A stretch of DNA of 6,816 bases from Candidatus Altarchaeum sp. CG2_30_32_3053 (GCA_001873845.1 MNZY01000003.1:1-6816), one strand, 5' to 3'; positions 1-6,407 are shown, counted from the first letter of the stretch. The notes: generated by a model not told the origin, from the letters alone. Numbers and translations: made by a program.

Positions 1-116
1 AGAAGTAATGAATTAGGAAAGGAAAATATAGATCTAAAAAAAAACATGTAAAAAATAATGAACAAAAATATAGAAAAAAAGCTAACGGTTATTCTTATGA
101 TTTATTATTTATACAA
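1..116 (+). other. 5' part of the transposase gene, split over two frames
   Basis: Frame 1 opens at the window edge and reads RSNELGKENIDLKK up to about position 42, then hits TAA at 49-51. Frame 3 has stops at 6-11, is open from 12, and from about 39 reads KKHVKNNEQKYRKKANGYSY straight into the main open frame. Joining the two at the A run gives a charged, helix-forming lead-in without stops, which is the N-terminal layout expected ahead of this kind of transposase. The true start codon is outside the window. Seen directly: the two frames and stops. Inferred: that they form one protein, either by frameshifting or in an unbroken ancestor. Confidence 0.5.
36..45 (+). other. A9 run with A-AAA-AAC heptamer: candidate -1 frameshift site
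   Basis: Nine A occupy 36-44, followed by C. In frame 1 the codons are CTA AAA AAA AAC, so A39, AAA 40-42 and AAC 43-45 form a canonical X XXY YYZ slippery heptamer in the correct phase. A -1 slip here enters exactly the frame of the transposase. RNA polymerase stuttering that adds one A would do the same. Insertion sequences often use such sites to make transposase, but a decayed gene or a homopolymer miscall would look identical. Confidence 0.45.
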
Positions 117-1289
117 ATGTTGATATCTATAAAATTAGAGACATCTGCAAGTTTTAGGGCGATAGAAAAAATAATGATGATCGTAGGGTCATATTTAGTT
201 ACAATGAATCAAACACCTGCTTATTCAACAATTTTAACATGGGTACAAAAAATAGGATATTATGAACTTACAAAACTAAAAGAAAGAGCAGATGATTGGA
301 TTATAATCATAGATGAAAGTATTAAAATAGGACAAGATAAGTTATTGGTCATATTAGGTATCAGAGAAAGCGATATTGATTTTAGTCGCCCACTTACATG
401 TCGGGATTTAACTCCCTTATATGAACGATTGGAAAAAAGTTGGACGAGCGAAATGATAATTAAAGAACTTGTTGGATTAAAAGAAGAAATTGGTAACATA
501 CTTTACGCTGTTGGTGATTATGGATCCAATATTAAAAAAGGACTACGATTAGCATCAATTACACACATTTATGATGTTACTCATAAAATTGCCACTATTA
601 TAAAAAGCATCTATGAAAAAGACGAAGAATATAAATTGTTTAGAAAAAAGATGGCTCAGATGAGAAAGATATTATACCAATCCGATGTGGCACATATAAT
701 TCCACCAAGTCAGAGGCAGAAATCTATATATCAGAACATAGGAAGTATTTCTGATTGGGGAACGAAATCTTTGATGTGTTTGTCGCAGAAAACGACAGAA
801 GAAAAAATAATAATTAAGTTAAAATGGGTTAAAAAATTCAAAAAATTCATTTACGAATTGGATGAGATAAATCAGATTATTTGTAAAATTGAAAAATTAT
901 TAAAGCATAACGGTCTTTCAAAAGATACTGCAAAAAAATGCAATCAATTTTTAGATAGATTATCAAGTGAAAAAGGGATTATTTTCAAAGAACGGTTAAA
1001 AGATTATTTCACTTATCAACTTGAACTTGTATCTCCGACAAATAACATATTATGTACTTCTGATATTCTTGAATCATCTTTTGGTAAGTATAAGAATTAC
1101 CTTAGCAATAATCCAATGGCAGGTATAACTAATCTGGCTTTATGTATCTCTGCGTTTACTTCGAATCTTGATGAGGAGGAATTAAAAGAAGCACTCGAAA
1201 AGACAACTGTGGAGGATATACAGAAGTGGACAGATAAAAACATTGGAATGACTTTATTGAAAAAACGTAGAGAATTGTTTTCAAGTTAA
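117..1289 (+). CDS. DDE-type transposase-like protein (main open frame; 5' end lies further upstream)
   Basis: Probable transposase with an RNase H-like DDE fold, moving its own element by cutting and joining DNA. Acidic residues sit in the expected order: IIIIDESIKIG with D66/E67 on a predicted beta strand, VGDYGSN with D134 (or D153 in YDVTHK), and SDILESSFGKYK with D316 and E319, followed by a helical tail. From memory, this IDESI...SDI(L/I)ES(T/S)FG(R/K)YK pattern occurs in a poorly named transposase-like family common in Bacteroidota; I cannot assign an IS family. Residues before M1 (GYSYDLLFIQ) still look coding, so the ATG at 117 is only the first in-frame ATG and not a believable start. 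The frame is open back to 12 and then appears to continue in another frame (see 1-116). Full-length relatives are probably 40-60 residues longer at the N-terminus. Base composition matches the neighbours. It is sure to be protein coding; the transposase call is likely and activity is unknown. Confidence 0.62.
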   Translation: MLISIKLETSASFRAIEKIMMIVGSYLVTMNQTPAYSTILTWVQKIGYYELTKLKERADDWIIIIDESIKIGQDKLLVILGIRESDIDFSRPLTCRDLTPLYERLEKSWTSEMIIKELVGLKEEIGNILYAVGDYGSNIKKGLRLASITHIYDVTHKIATIIKSIYEKDEEYKLFRKKMAQMRKILYQSDVAHIIPPSQRQKSIYQNIGSISDWGTKSLMCLSQKTTEEKIIIKLKWVKKFKKFIYELDEINQIICKIEKLLKHNGLSKDTAKKCNQFLDRLSSEKGIIFKERLKDYFTYQLELVSPTNNILCTSDILESSFGKYKNYLSNNPMAGITNLALCISAFTSNLDEEELKEALEKTTVEDIQKWTDKNIGMTLLKKRRELFSS

Positions 1290-1326
1290 AAAATGGAAAG
1301 AAGAATAATTTAAAATATGGCGTATA

Positions 1327-1433
1327 TTGGACACCCTAGGTGTGGTCATTTAATGGGATTTACATCGGGCTCAACTATCCGCTCGTTACCGCTCGCTTCG
1401 GTGCCAACGCACTTGGACAACAGAGGACACACC
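1327..1433. repeat. GC-rich patch with inverted and direct repeats, possible distal end of the mobile element
   Basis: Between the transposase stop and the MutS-like gene lies a compact palindrome, ACACC-CTA-GGTGT (1331-1343), then a patch at 1366-1433 that is about 60% GC by hand count in an otherwise very AT-rich window. GGTGTG (1339-1344) is inverted against CACACC (1428-1433), TTGGACA occurs directly repeated at 1327-1333 and 1413-1419, and CCGCTCG is repeated at 1379-1385 and 1389-1395. An open frame crosses the patch on the plus strand from 1317, but I see no domain in it and most of its length lies inside the MutS-like gene, so I do not call a gene. The position just after a transposase suggests the right end of the element or a small structured element; the left end is outside the window. 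Confidence 0.4.
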
Positions 1434-1452
1434 AAAAAGGAAAAAAATTTAG
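1434..1452 (-). terminator. T-rich termination signal behind the MutS-like gene
   Basis: Read on the minus strand, about 30 bases past the stop codon, the sequence becomes a near-continuous T tract (seven T, two C, five T). Archaeal RNA polymerase commonly stops at such T-rich tracts without needing a strong hairpin. A weak stem CTCA/TGAG at 1461-1472 precedes it. Confidence 0.4.
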
Positions 1453-1481
1453 AAATAATGCTCATAAGTGAGAGACATGAA

Positions 1482-3251
1482 TCATACCTGTTTTTTCATC
1501 TTTTCAAAAATCCTCTTGTAAATTTCACCTTCTGCTTTTTCTGTTCTTTTATCGTCAGCCGCATTCAACCTGTACAATCGTTCAACAATCAGTTCAGGCG
1601 TGCTTTTTCCTATTTTATTAAATTTCGGCTGCCTGTCAACAATTAAATTTAAATTTTCATCAAGTCCTGTTGCCTCTATTCCGTCAACCCTGACATCCTT
1701 GCTGACATACTTTAAAATTTCATCGCTTAAATGCGTAACAATTACTGCAAAATTATCATTTTCAGTTAAAATTTCAAAAATTGCCGAAATCATTTTTGCA
1801 GCAGCACCCGGCTCTGTTATTGCTTCAAGTTCATCCATCAGCACGATCTTTTTATTCCCTGAAATCAAAATTTTTGCAATTGCTTTTAGTGTTGATTCAA
1901 ACGCCCCGGCACTCAATGTTCCCGTGTGTTTGCTTAAAAAATAAATTTCATTAACAACCGGAAATTCACAGTATTCCGCACAGACAGGAATCCCGCTTTG
2001 AGCCAGAATCTGAATGTGCAAGATTGTTTTAAGCAGGGTTGTCTTTCCTCCGGAATTTGCCCCGGTAAGCATCGCTATTTTCCTTCTTTCAAGATCACCA
2101 CCGAGAGAATAACTAACATCAACTGAATTACTTATCAACAAATTTTTTGCACCTTTGAATAATAGAGTATTACTTATTTTCGGCATTACTGCATTATTAT
2201 CTTTCATAAATTTGACGATCCCCAAAATTTCGTCAAGAGAATAAATATTTTCGCATAAACACTCAATGAACTCAAATTTTATTAACTTTTTTGCTGCCTT
2301 TACTTTGTATTCATATTCTGTCTCTAAAATTTCCCTATTTGTTTCGTCTAAAAATTTATTTATCTCATTTTCATCAGTCTGGACAGGATAATCCTTTTCA
2401 AAAACAGAAACAATTTTTGCTTTGCTGATATTAAAGTCATTAACAATTTCTGCGATGTGATTTTCAACACTTGCATTAATAATCTGTGAGACCTCTGGGA
2501 TTTGTGAAATGCTTTGTAAATTTTTCATCAACAGTTCCTTTACATCTATCTTCATGCCTCTTTTTTCAACATCTTTCAGTATTTCGGAATTTATTTTTTC
2601 TTTGTGTTGTTCAATAATATATTTGAAATTTTTTATTAACGCCTTTTTCCTGCTAATCTCTTCTGTATTGATTTCGCATTTTTTATTTATATATGCAATT
2701 ATGTCTGAAATTTCTTTTAATTTTTCTGTGTCAACATTCGTATTTGTCTCAATATTGCAATCCCAAAGCAGGGAATAAATATCATAAATTTTTTTGATTG
2801 TTTCTTTATTTGCGGCAAAATTTATAATAAAAAATTCCGGGAGTATTTCTTCAACAGGCGTATCGGAGTTTGCTATAATCAAGTGCTGTTTTTCATCAAA
2901 ACCTTCATTATTGTTATTGCTAACCATTAAATCACAGTATTTTTTAATCCAAATATATCGCTCGTAGGCCTCATCATCCGGCACAATAACAGTCCGGTTA
3001 ACAAAGAAATCGCCTGCTTTCTTTAATTCAAAGCTGTTTAAATTTTCCCTTATTTTGTCTATTACTGCATTGTCAATCCTGCTGTATTTTAAAATTTTCT
3101 CATGCATCGCCAGTATGTCTTTTGCATCGCCTAATAAATTCAGAGAAAAATTTTCCCGTGCTTTTTTTGTGATTATATACCTTCTGATTATTTCTGATAC
3201 CTCTTTATGTACTGCCCTTGCATCGGATGTTTTTAGAATAGACATCTTCAT
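1482..3251 (-). CDS. MutS-related ATPase (archaeal MutS-like, no mismatch-recognition domain)
   Basis: ABC-type ATPase of the MutS superfamily, 589 residues from the ATG at 3251. Its C-terminal ATPase domain is complete: Walker A GANSGGKTT (397-405), the MutS signature-like loop SAGAFESTLKAI (447-458), Walker B with catalytic pair IVLMDELEAITEPG (D473, E474), and the H-loop TH at 506-507. The middle (about 170-330) is rich in charged helices, as expected for the core and clamp that dimerise and embrace DNA. The N-terminal mismatch-binding and connector domains of true MutS are absent, and there is no Smr nuclease domain as in bacterial MutS2. A role in recombination or DNA-structure processing is therefore more likely than classical mismatch repair, but the function is unproven. 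The frame stays open to a TTG at 3353, but those extra codons lie over the DUF4143 remnant's own frame, so ATG 3251 (or 3245) is preferred. No Shine-Dalgarno motif is visible; a T/A-rich box lies at 3265-3280. Confidence 0.85.
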   Translation of the reverse strand: MKMSILKTSDARAVHKEVSEIIRRYIITKKARENFSLNLLGDAKDILAMHEKILKYSRIDNAVIDKIRENLNSFELKKAGDFFVNRTVIVPDDEAYERYIWIKKYCDLMVSNNNNEGFDEKQHLIIANSDTPVEEILPEFFIINFAANKETIKKIYDIYSLLWDCNIETNTNVDTEKLKEISDIIAYINKKCEINTEEISRKKALIKNFKYIIEQHKEKINSEILKDVEKRGMKIDVKELLMKNLQSISQIPEVSQIINASVENHIAEIVNDFNISKAKIVSVFEKDYPVQTDENEINKFLDETNREILETEYEYKVKAAKKLIKFEFIECLCENIYSLDEILGIVKFMKDNNAVMPKISNTLLFKGAKNLLISNSVDVSYSLGGDLERRKIAMLTGANSGGKTTLLKTILHIQILAQSGIPVCAEYCEFPVVNEIYFLSKHTGTLSAGAFESTLKAIAKILISGNKKIVLMDELEAITEPGAAAKMISAIFEILTENDNFAVIVTHLSDEILKYVSKDVRVDGIEATGLDENLNLIVDRQPKFNKIGKSTPELIVERLYRLNAADDKRTEKAEGEIYKRIFEKMKKQV

Positions 3252-3264
3252 CTTATGAATTTTT

Positions 3265-3833
3265 TTAAAATAAATTTTTATTACTTTTAAGCAGCCATTT
3301 CCATAATGGAAAGTATGTAATCTTTTTCCCTTCTGTTTCTTCTTCTCCTTCAAAATCCCAAGTAATTACTAAAAGTTTATTGCATCGCAATTCCTGACTG
3401 GCCTTGAGTAGTGCAGTTATTTCTCTTTTTTTGTTTCATATATCTCTGTGTCATAACAGACCTGTATCAGCTCTTTAACTTCTATGCCTTCTTTTAAAAT
3501 AAAATCAACCTCTCTCTGATAGTAGTCCTTCCAGTAATATATCTTTATTCTTGGGTTTATTGCTCTTCTCCTATAAAGTTCTATCGCCACGGCATTTTCT
3601 ATAATTTTTCCATATTTCTTGGTGAATTTAAAACCAAGTACATTTGCAAGACCCGTATCTACAATATAGACCCACTTTGGGGATCTTTCGATCTCTTTCT
3701 TTTTATAGGAAAATTTGCTGGTTATAATGAACAAGTACGCATCTTCCATGTATGAGATGTAATTTTTTGCAGTATGTGTGCTTTTGAAGTCGCTTATGTT
3801 TTTTATCGCAGAAAATGTTGTAGTATTTGACTG
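3265..3833 (-). pseudogene. Decayed C-terminal half of a DUF4143-type (AAA_14) ATPase
   Basis: The family consists of about 400-residue proteins with an N-terminal P-loop ATPase and a C-terminal DUF4143 nuclease-like domain; they are common in archaea and have no firmly known role. Only the second half is here. Reading down the minus strand: SNTTTFSAIKN and a helix-turn-helix-like AKNYISYMEDAYLF, then KWVYIVDTGL, ENAVAIELYRR, and the PD-(D/E)XK-like REVDFI...ELIQVCYD. This frame stops at 3417-3419. After the A7 run at 3426-3432, the neighbouring frame continues the family's normal ending (LLVITWDFEGEE, FPLWKWLL) to a stop at 3265-3267, so one inserted A would restore it. Upstream, a TAG at 3834-3836 interrupts the frame, and no Walker A or B half exists before the AT-rich spacer. 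The segment 3417-3749 alone is ATG-initiated (110 codons), but a functional product is unlikely. The remnant ends 13 bases before the MutS-like ATG. Confidence 0.85.
3426..3432 (-). other. A7 run at the frame break in the DUF4143 remnant
   Basis: On the minus strand the codons are TAT GAA ACA AAA AAA GAG, so the seven A form an in-phase A-AAA-AAA slippery heptamer followed by G. A -1 slip, or one extra A in the RNA, moves reading into the frame that encodes the conserved C-terminus. Since the N-terminal ATPase half is missing, simple decay or a homopolymer base-call error is the more economical reading. Confidence 0.5.
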
Positions 3834-4199
3834 CTATAATGACCTGCCTACAAAGTAGATCGTATTCCTGTGTAATAATCTGTGTATAAGTGGTGGCTAC
3901 ATCTATATAAATCTTATGGAGCTTTTTTAAAAGCTACTGCTGTACTTAGACTAATGAGCCACCTCTTTTATATTAAATTTTTCGTAAATAAATTTAAAAT
4001 ACAACCATAAATTTAATAAATTTAAAACAAAAAATTTTAAAGTTATAAATTTTATAATCAAAAATATTATTTATTGAAATTTTTATTTAATCTTCAAAAT
4101 TCAATTGATAATTTACAAAAATATAAATGGCCTACTTTTATATGGCACACAACCCTTGTCTTGTTATAGTACTTGTCTTGTTATAGTACTCTTGTTATA
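3834..4199. other. Gene-poor, extremely AT-rich spacer
   Basis: No supportable gene. At 3835-3870 (-) a short frame reads QEYDLLCRQVII. It resembles the family segment that normally lies about 25 residues before the surviving DUF4143 part, so the pseudogene may have suffered an internal deletion at about 3834. From about 3966 to 4140 the sequence is almost only A and T, with recurring AAATTTAA-like words; this is low complexity without a recognisable signal. The left part holds the inverted-repeat structure at 3892-3963, and the right end holds the 17-bp tandem repeats. Confidence 0.6.
3892..3963. repeat. 72-base inverted-repeat structure with nested hairpin
   Basis: GGTGGCT (3892-3898) and AGCCACC (3957-3963) are perfectly inverted and would close a 72-base element. 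Inside, AGCTTTT-TT-AAAAGCT (3920-3935) is a perfect 7-bp stem. The overall size and the 7-bp closing stem resemble a tRNA cloverleaf on either strand, but there is no T-loop sequence, the inner stem leaves no 7-base anticodon loop, and no D-arm forms. It may be a decayed tRNA, a structured RNA or a small transposon remnant; only the stems are certain. Confidence 0.45.
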
Positions 4200-4203
4200 T
4201 TAC
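4155..4203. repeat. 17-bp tandem repeat at the 3' end of the transketolase gene
   Basis: The unit CTTGTCTTGTTATAGTA occurs twice head to tail (4155-4171, 4172-4188) and is followed by a shortened, altered copy (CTTGTTATATTAC, 4191-4203) that overlaps the transketolase stop codon at 4200-4202. The 13-base core CTTGTTATAGTAC appears once more in inverted orientation at 6547-6559. The repeat lies in the 3' untranslated part of the transketolase transcript; its function is unknown. Confidence 0.75.
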
Positions 4204-5312
4204 TCAGAAATTTTATCAAACAAATTTAAATAAATTTCCTGTTGTTTTTCTTTATTTTTGTATTCTTCGCTGTCCTTGTTTTTATAAATTTCATCATTTT
4301 CATCAACAAAATTTAAGTCCTTTAATGCCTCAATACACTGTGAAAAATTACATGCTTTGCCGTGCCATTCCGCTCTATTTTCCATAAATTTAACGCCCTT
4401 CCCTTTAATTGTATTTGCAATAATTGCTTTTGGCTTATTTTGTGTGTGGAGAGTATTGAATGCGTTAATTATCTGCTTAAAGTTGTGTCCGTCAATTTCA
4501 ATTACATCCCATCCGAACGCCTTAAATTTTTCTCCGATTGGATTTAAAGACATAACATCTTCGGTATTTCCATCTATCTGCAAACGATTTCTGTCAACAA
4601 TTGCTGTCAGATTATCTAATTTATAATGACCCGCAGACATTGCCGCCTCCCAGATTTGTCCTTCATCACATTCTCCATCACCTAACAAGGTATAAATTTC
4701 GTATTGCTGAGTATCTTCTTCTTTTCTGTCAAGTTTTTCAGCAAGTGCCATTCCAACAGCAATAGAAAGTCCCTGTCCCAATGAGCCGGTTGATGCCTCA
4801 ATTCCCGGAGTTAATAAAGCATTTGGATGCCCCTGCAGATGCTGCTGTTCAGGGTTATTTTCAGGATTATCTGTGTTAAATTTCCCAAATTTCCTTAAAA
4901 ATTTTAATTCATCAATGCCAAAATACCCGTTTAATGCCAAAGCAGCATACACAGACGGACAGCAATGTCCTTTACTCAGCACAAATCTGTCTCTATACTT
5001 CCACTTTGGATTTTTAGAGTCATGCCGTAATTTGTGAAAGTATAATGTTGTTATTATATCTGCTGCTGATAAACTTCCTCCGGGATGCCCGCTTTGTACA
5101 ATTGTCGTGCTTAATATAACATAAGCTCTTATTTGAGCTGAAATTTTCTTTAAGTTATTAGTATCCTTTAAGTTATTAGTATCCTTTAAGTTATCAGTAT
5201 CCTTTAAGTTATTAGTATCCTTTAAGTTATCAGTATCCTTTAAGTTATCAGTATCCTTTAAGTTATCAGTATCCTTTAAGTTATCAGTATCCTTTAAGTT
5301 ATCAGTATCCAT
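4200..5312 (-). CDS. tkt: Transketolase, N-terminal (thiamine-diphosphate-binding) subunit with repeat-expanded N-terminus
   Basis: N-terminal half of a split transketolase, which with a C-terminal partner transfers two-carbon ketol units between sugar phosphates in the non-oxidative pentose phosphate pathway. The family motifs are intact: SGHPGGSLSAADI (74-86), DRFVLSKGHCCPS with H116 (108-120), QGHPNALLTPGIEASTGSLG (160-179), the diphosphate/metal motif GDGECDEG (211-218) ending at N242 in DRNRLQIDG, and KGKGVKFMEN near the end. The 370 residues exceed the usual 270-290 for this subunit. The surplus is nine tandem hexapeptides at residues 2-55, before the normal beginning KKISAQIRAY, plus a lysine/glutamate-rich tail of about 35 residues. 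No C-terminal transketolase gene lies on either side in this window, so the partner must be elsewhere or lost. The ATG at 5312 is the only sensible start, with no Shine-Dalgarno motif. It is divergent from the pyrophosphatase. Confidence 0.93.
   Translation of the reverse strand: MDTDNLKDTDNLKDTDNLKDTDNLKDTDNLKDTNNLKDTDNLKDTNNLKDTNNLKKISAQIRAYVILSTTIVQSGHPGGSLSAADIITTLYFHKLRHDSKNPKWKYRDRFVLSKGHCCPSVYAALALNGYFGIDELKFLRKFGKFNTDNPENNPEQQHLQGHPNALLTPGIEASTGSLGQGLSIAVGMALAEKLDRKEEDTQQYEIYTLLGDGECDEGQIWEAAMSAGHYKLDNLTAIVDRNRLQIDGNTEDVMSLNPIGEKFKAFGWDVIEIDGHNFKQIINAFNTLHTQNKPKAIIANTIKGKGVKFMENRAEWHGKACNFSQCIEALKDLNFVDENDEIYKNKDSEEYKNKEKQQEIYLNLFDKISE
5148..5309 (-). repeat. In-frame 18-bp minisatellite, nine copies, encoding DTDNLK/DTNNLK
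   Basis: Nine head-to-tail 18-bp units start directly after the ATG of the transketolase gene. From the start codon inward the peptides are five DTDNLK, then DTNNLK, DTDNLK, DTNNLK, DTNNLK. Units differ only by GAT versus AAT at codon 3. The innermost copies carry the N form, which continues into the conserved protein, suggesting that the array grew outward from a single native DTNNLK. The unit length is a multiple of three, so copy-number change would not break the frame. The bases before the ATG (TTTTAAATGGATACT) nearly match the unit junction (CTTAAAGGATACT), giving short homology for slippage. Confidence 0.95.
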
Positions 5313-5409
5313 TTAAAATTTTTCTTAAATTAATAATTTCTTTTTATTTGAAAAAATAATTTTTAAATAATAATTAACAACATTATTGTATTATATAAAT
5401 TTATTTAAA
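5313..5409. promoter_or_regulatory. Divergent promoter region between transketolase and pyrophosphatase genes
   Basis: This 97-base, almost pure A/T region lies between two outward-facing genes and must hold both promoters. For the pyrophosphatase, TTTAAATA at 5362-5369 would place transcription start near 5390 with a short leader. The more TATA-like TTATATAA at 5391-5398 is too close to the ATG to serve it. For transketolase, CAAATAAAAAG (minus strand, 5340-5350) is a weak candidate giving a leader under 10 bases. No Shine-Dalgarno motif precedes either ATG, which fits leaderless or short-leader archaeal transcripts. The box assignments are by eye and could be wrong in such AT-rich DNA. Confidence 0.4.
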
Positions 5410-6321
5410 ATGGAAGAAATTTATGTTTTCGGACACAAAAGTCCGGATACAGACACAATATGCTCTGCAATTGCATATGCAAAAATAAAAAATTGGACAC
5501 CTGCACGGCTCGGAGAGATAAACGAAGAAACAAAATTTGTGTTAGATCGCTTTGATATCCATGTTCCTGAATTGCTTGGCAATGTAGAGGGAAAAAAGGT
5601 GATTCTCGTTGACCATAATGAATTTCAGCAAAGTGCAGACGGAATTGAAAAAGCAGAAATTTTGGAGGTAATTGACCACCACAAAATAAAATTTTCCTGT
5701 GATAAACCTGTAAAATTTTTAACAGAACCATCAGGCAGTACTGCAACCATAATCGCAAAATATTTTGAAAGCGATATAGAGAAAATAAAAAGCACAGATG
5801 AAAAGAAAAAAATAAATGGGTTGTTACTTTCAGCAGTCCTTTCAGACACAGTTGTTTTTAAATCACCTACGACGACAGAAGAAGACAAAAAGATAGCAAA
5901 CGATCTAGCAAAGGCGGCAGGAATAAGTGATATTATTAAATTTGGGATTGATATAAAGAAGGCGAATGGCAGCATCAAAGGAAAACCGGTTGAAAGCATA
6001 ATTATGGCGGACTTTAAGGAATTTGATTTTAATGGCAATAAGGTTGGAATAGGGCAAACCGAGATCGTTGACATTAATGAAATTTACGAAATAAAAGATG
6101 AAATTTCAAAATTTATGGAAAATTTAAAAAACGGGAAATATGAAATGACTGTTTTTGTGGCAACGGATATAATTAAAGAAGGAAGTGAATTATTCTTTGC
6201 AGGAGATAAAAGTAAAATTGAAAAGGCATTTAATGCCAAATTTGAGGGAAATTTTGTTTATATTCCCGGATTAATGTCAAGGAAAAAACAGGTTGTGCCA
6301 AATTTACAGCGGGTATTTTAA
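5410..6321 (+). CDS. ppaC: Manganese-dependent inorganic pyrophosphatase (family II, DHH superfamily)
   Basis: Cytosolic enzyme that hydrolyses pyrophosphate to two phosphates and so pulls biosynthetic reactions forward. The 303 residues match the usual family II length of about 300-310. The DHH domain shows GHKSPDTD with metal ligands H9, D13 and D15, VDHNE (D68), IDHH (D89, H90, H91), SGSTATIIA (108-116) and LSDTVVFKSPTT (D146). The DHHA2 domain ends with the substrate-binding motif SRKKQ (290-294), then VVPNLQRVF. There is no CBS or DRTGG regulatory insert, so it is the short, unregulated form. The ATG at 5410 puts the first motif at H9-D13-D15, exactly as in characterised members; a TTG at 5386 would add eight unlike residues. 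It is transcribed away from the transketolase gene and stands alone. After the stop, the next frame stays open to about 6415 (see findings). Confidence 0.95.
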   Translation: MEEIYVFGHKSPDTDTICSAIAYAKIKNWTPARLGEINEETKFVLDRFDIHVPELLGNVEGKKVILVDHNEFQQSADGIEKAEILEVIDHHKIKFSCDKPVKFLTEPSGSTATIIAKYFESDIEKIKSTDEKKKINGLLLSAVLSDTVVFKSPTTTEEDKKIANDLAKAAGISDIIKFGIDIKKANGSIKGKPVESIIMADFKEFDFNGNKVGIGQTEIVDINEIYEIKDEISKFMENLKNGKYEMTVFVATDIIKEGSELFFAGDKSKIEKAFNAKFEGNFVYIPGLMSRKKQVVPNLQRVF

Positions 6322-6390
6322 GCAAACAAATGAAGATGTATTAAAATTTAATATTGAAGAGGCGAATAAAGGGATGATTCAGCAGCAACG

Positions 6391-6407
6391 CATAATTTTT
6401 TTAAAAA
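6391..6407 (+). terminator. Possible T-rich terminator behind the pyrophosphatase gene
   Basis: Seven T at 6396-6402 are followed by six A, about 75 bases past the stop codon. On the plus strand the T run could stop archaeal RNA polymerase. The T7/A6 pair could also fold, but such tracts are frequent in this AT-rich DNA, so the call is weak. Confidence 0.3.

Noticed and set aside
1317..1646. Plus-strand open frame of 109 codons beginning MAYIGHPRCGHLMG
   Set aside because: Its second half is antisense to the MutS-like gene and its first half covers the GC-rich repeat patch. No domain or promoter supports it.
3252..3353. Extension of the MutS-like gene to a TTG at 3353
   Set aside because: These 34 codons lie over the DUF4143 remnant, whose own frame here encodes the family's conserved ending. 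The extension has no similarity to MutS and starts with a non-ATG codon, while two ATGs follow.
3892..3963. Functional tRNA gene
   Set aside because: No TTCGAAT-type T-loop, no D-arm, and the anticodon arm cannot form a 5-bp stem with a 7-base loop on either strand.
3879..4010. Short plus-strand open frame of 43 codons (YKWWLHLYKSYGAFLK)
   Set aside because: It has no ATG near its beginning, double stops in front, and an AT-only tail. It is protein-like in places but not recognisable, and it overlaps the inverted-repeat structure.
3966..4140. Replication origin in the AT-rich spacer
   Set aside because: Only low-complexity A/T words are present. No origin-recognition-box repeats and no adjacent orc1/cdc6-like gene are visible.
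5148..5309. CRISPR-like array
   Set aside because: The 18-bp units are directly contiguous with no spacers and lie in frame within a gene; this is a minisatellite.
5386..5409. TTG start eight codons upstream for the pyrophosphatase
   Set aside because: ATG 5410 places the metal ligands at positions 9, 13 and 15 as in the family, and the upstream residues MYYINLFK have no counterpart.
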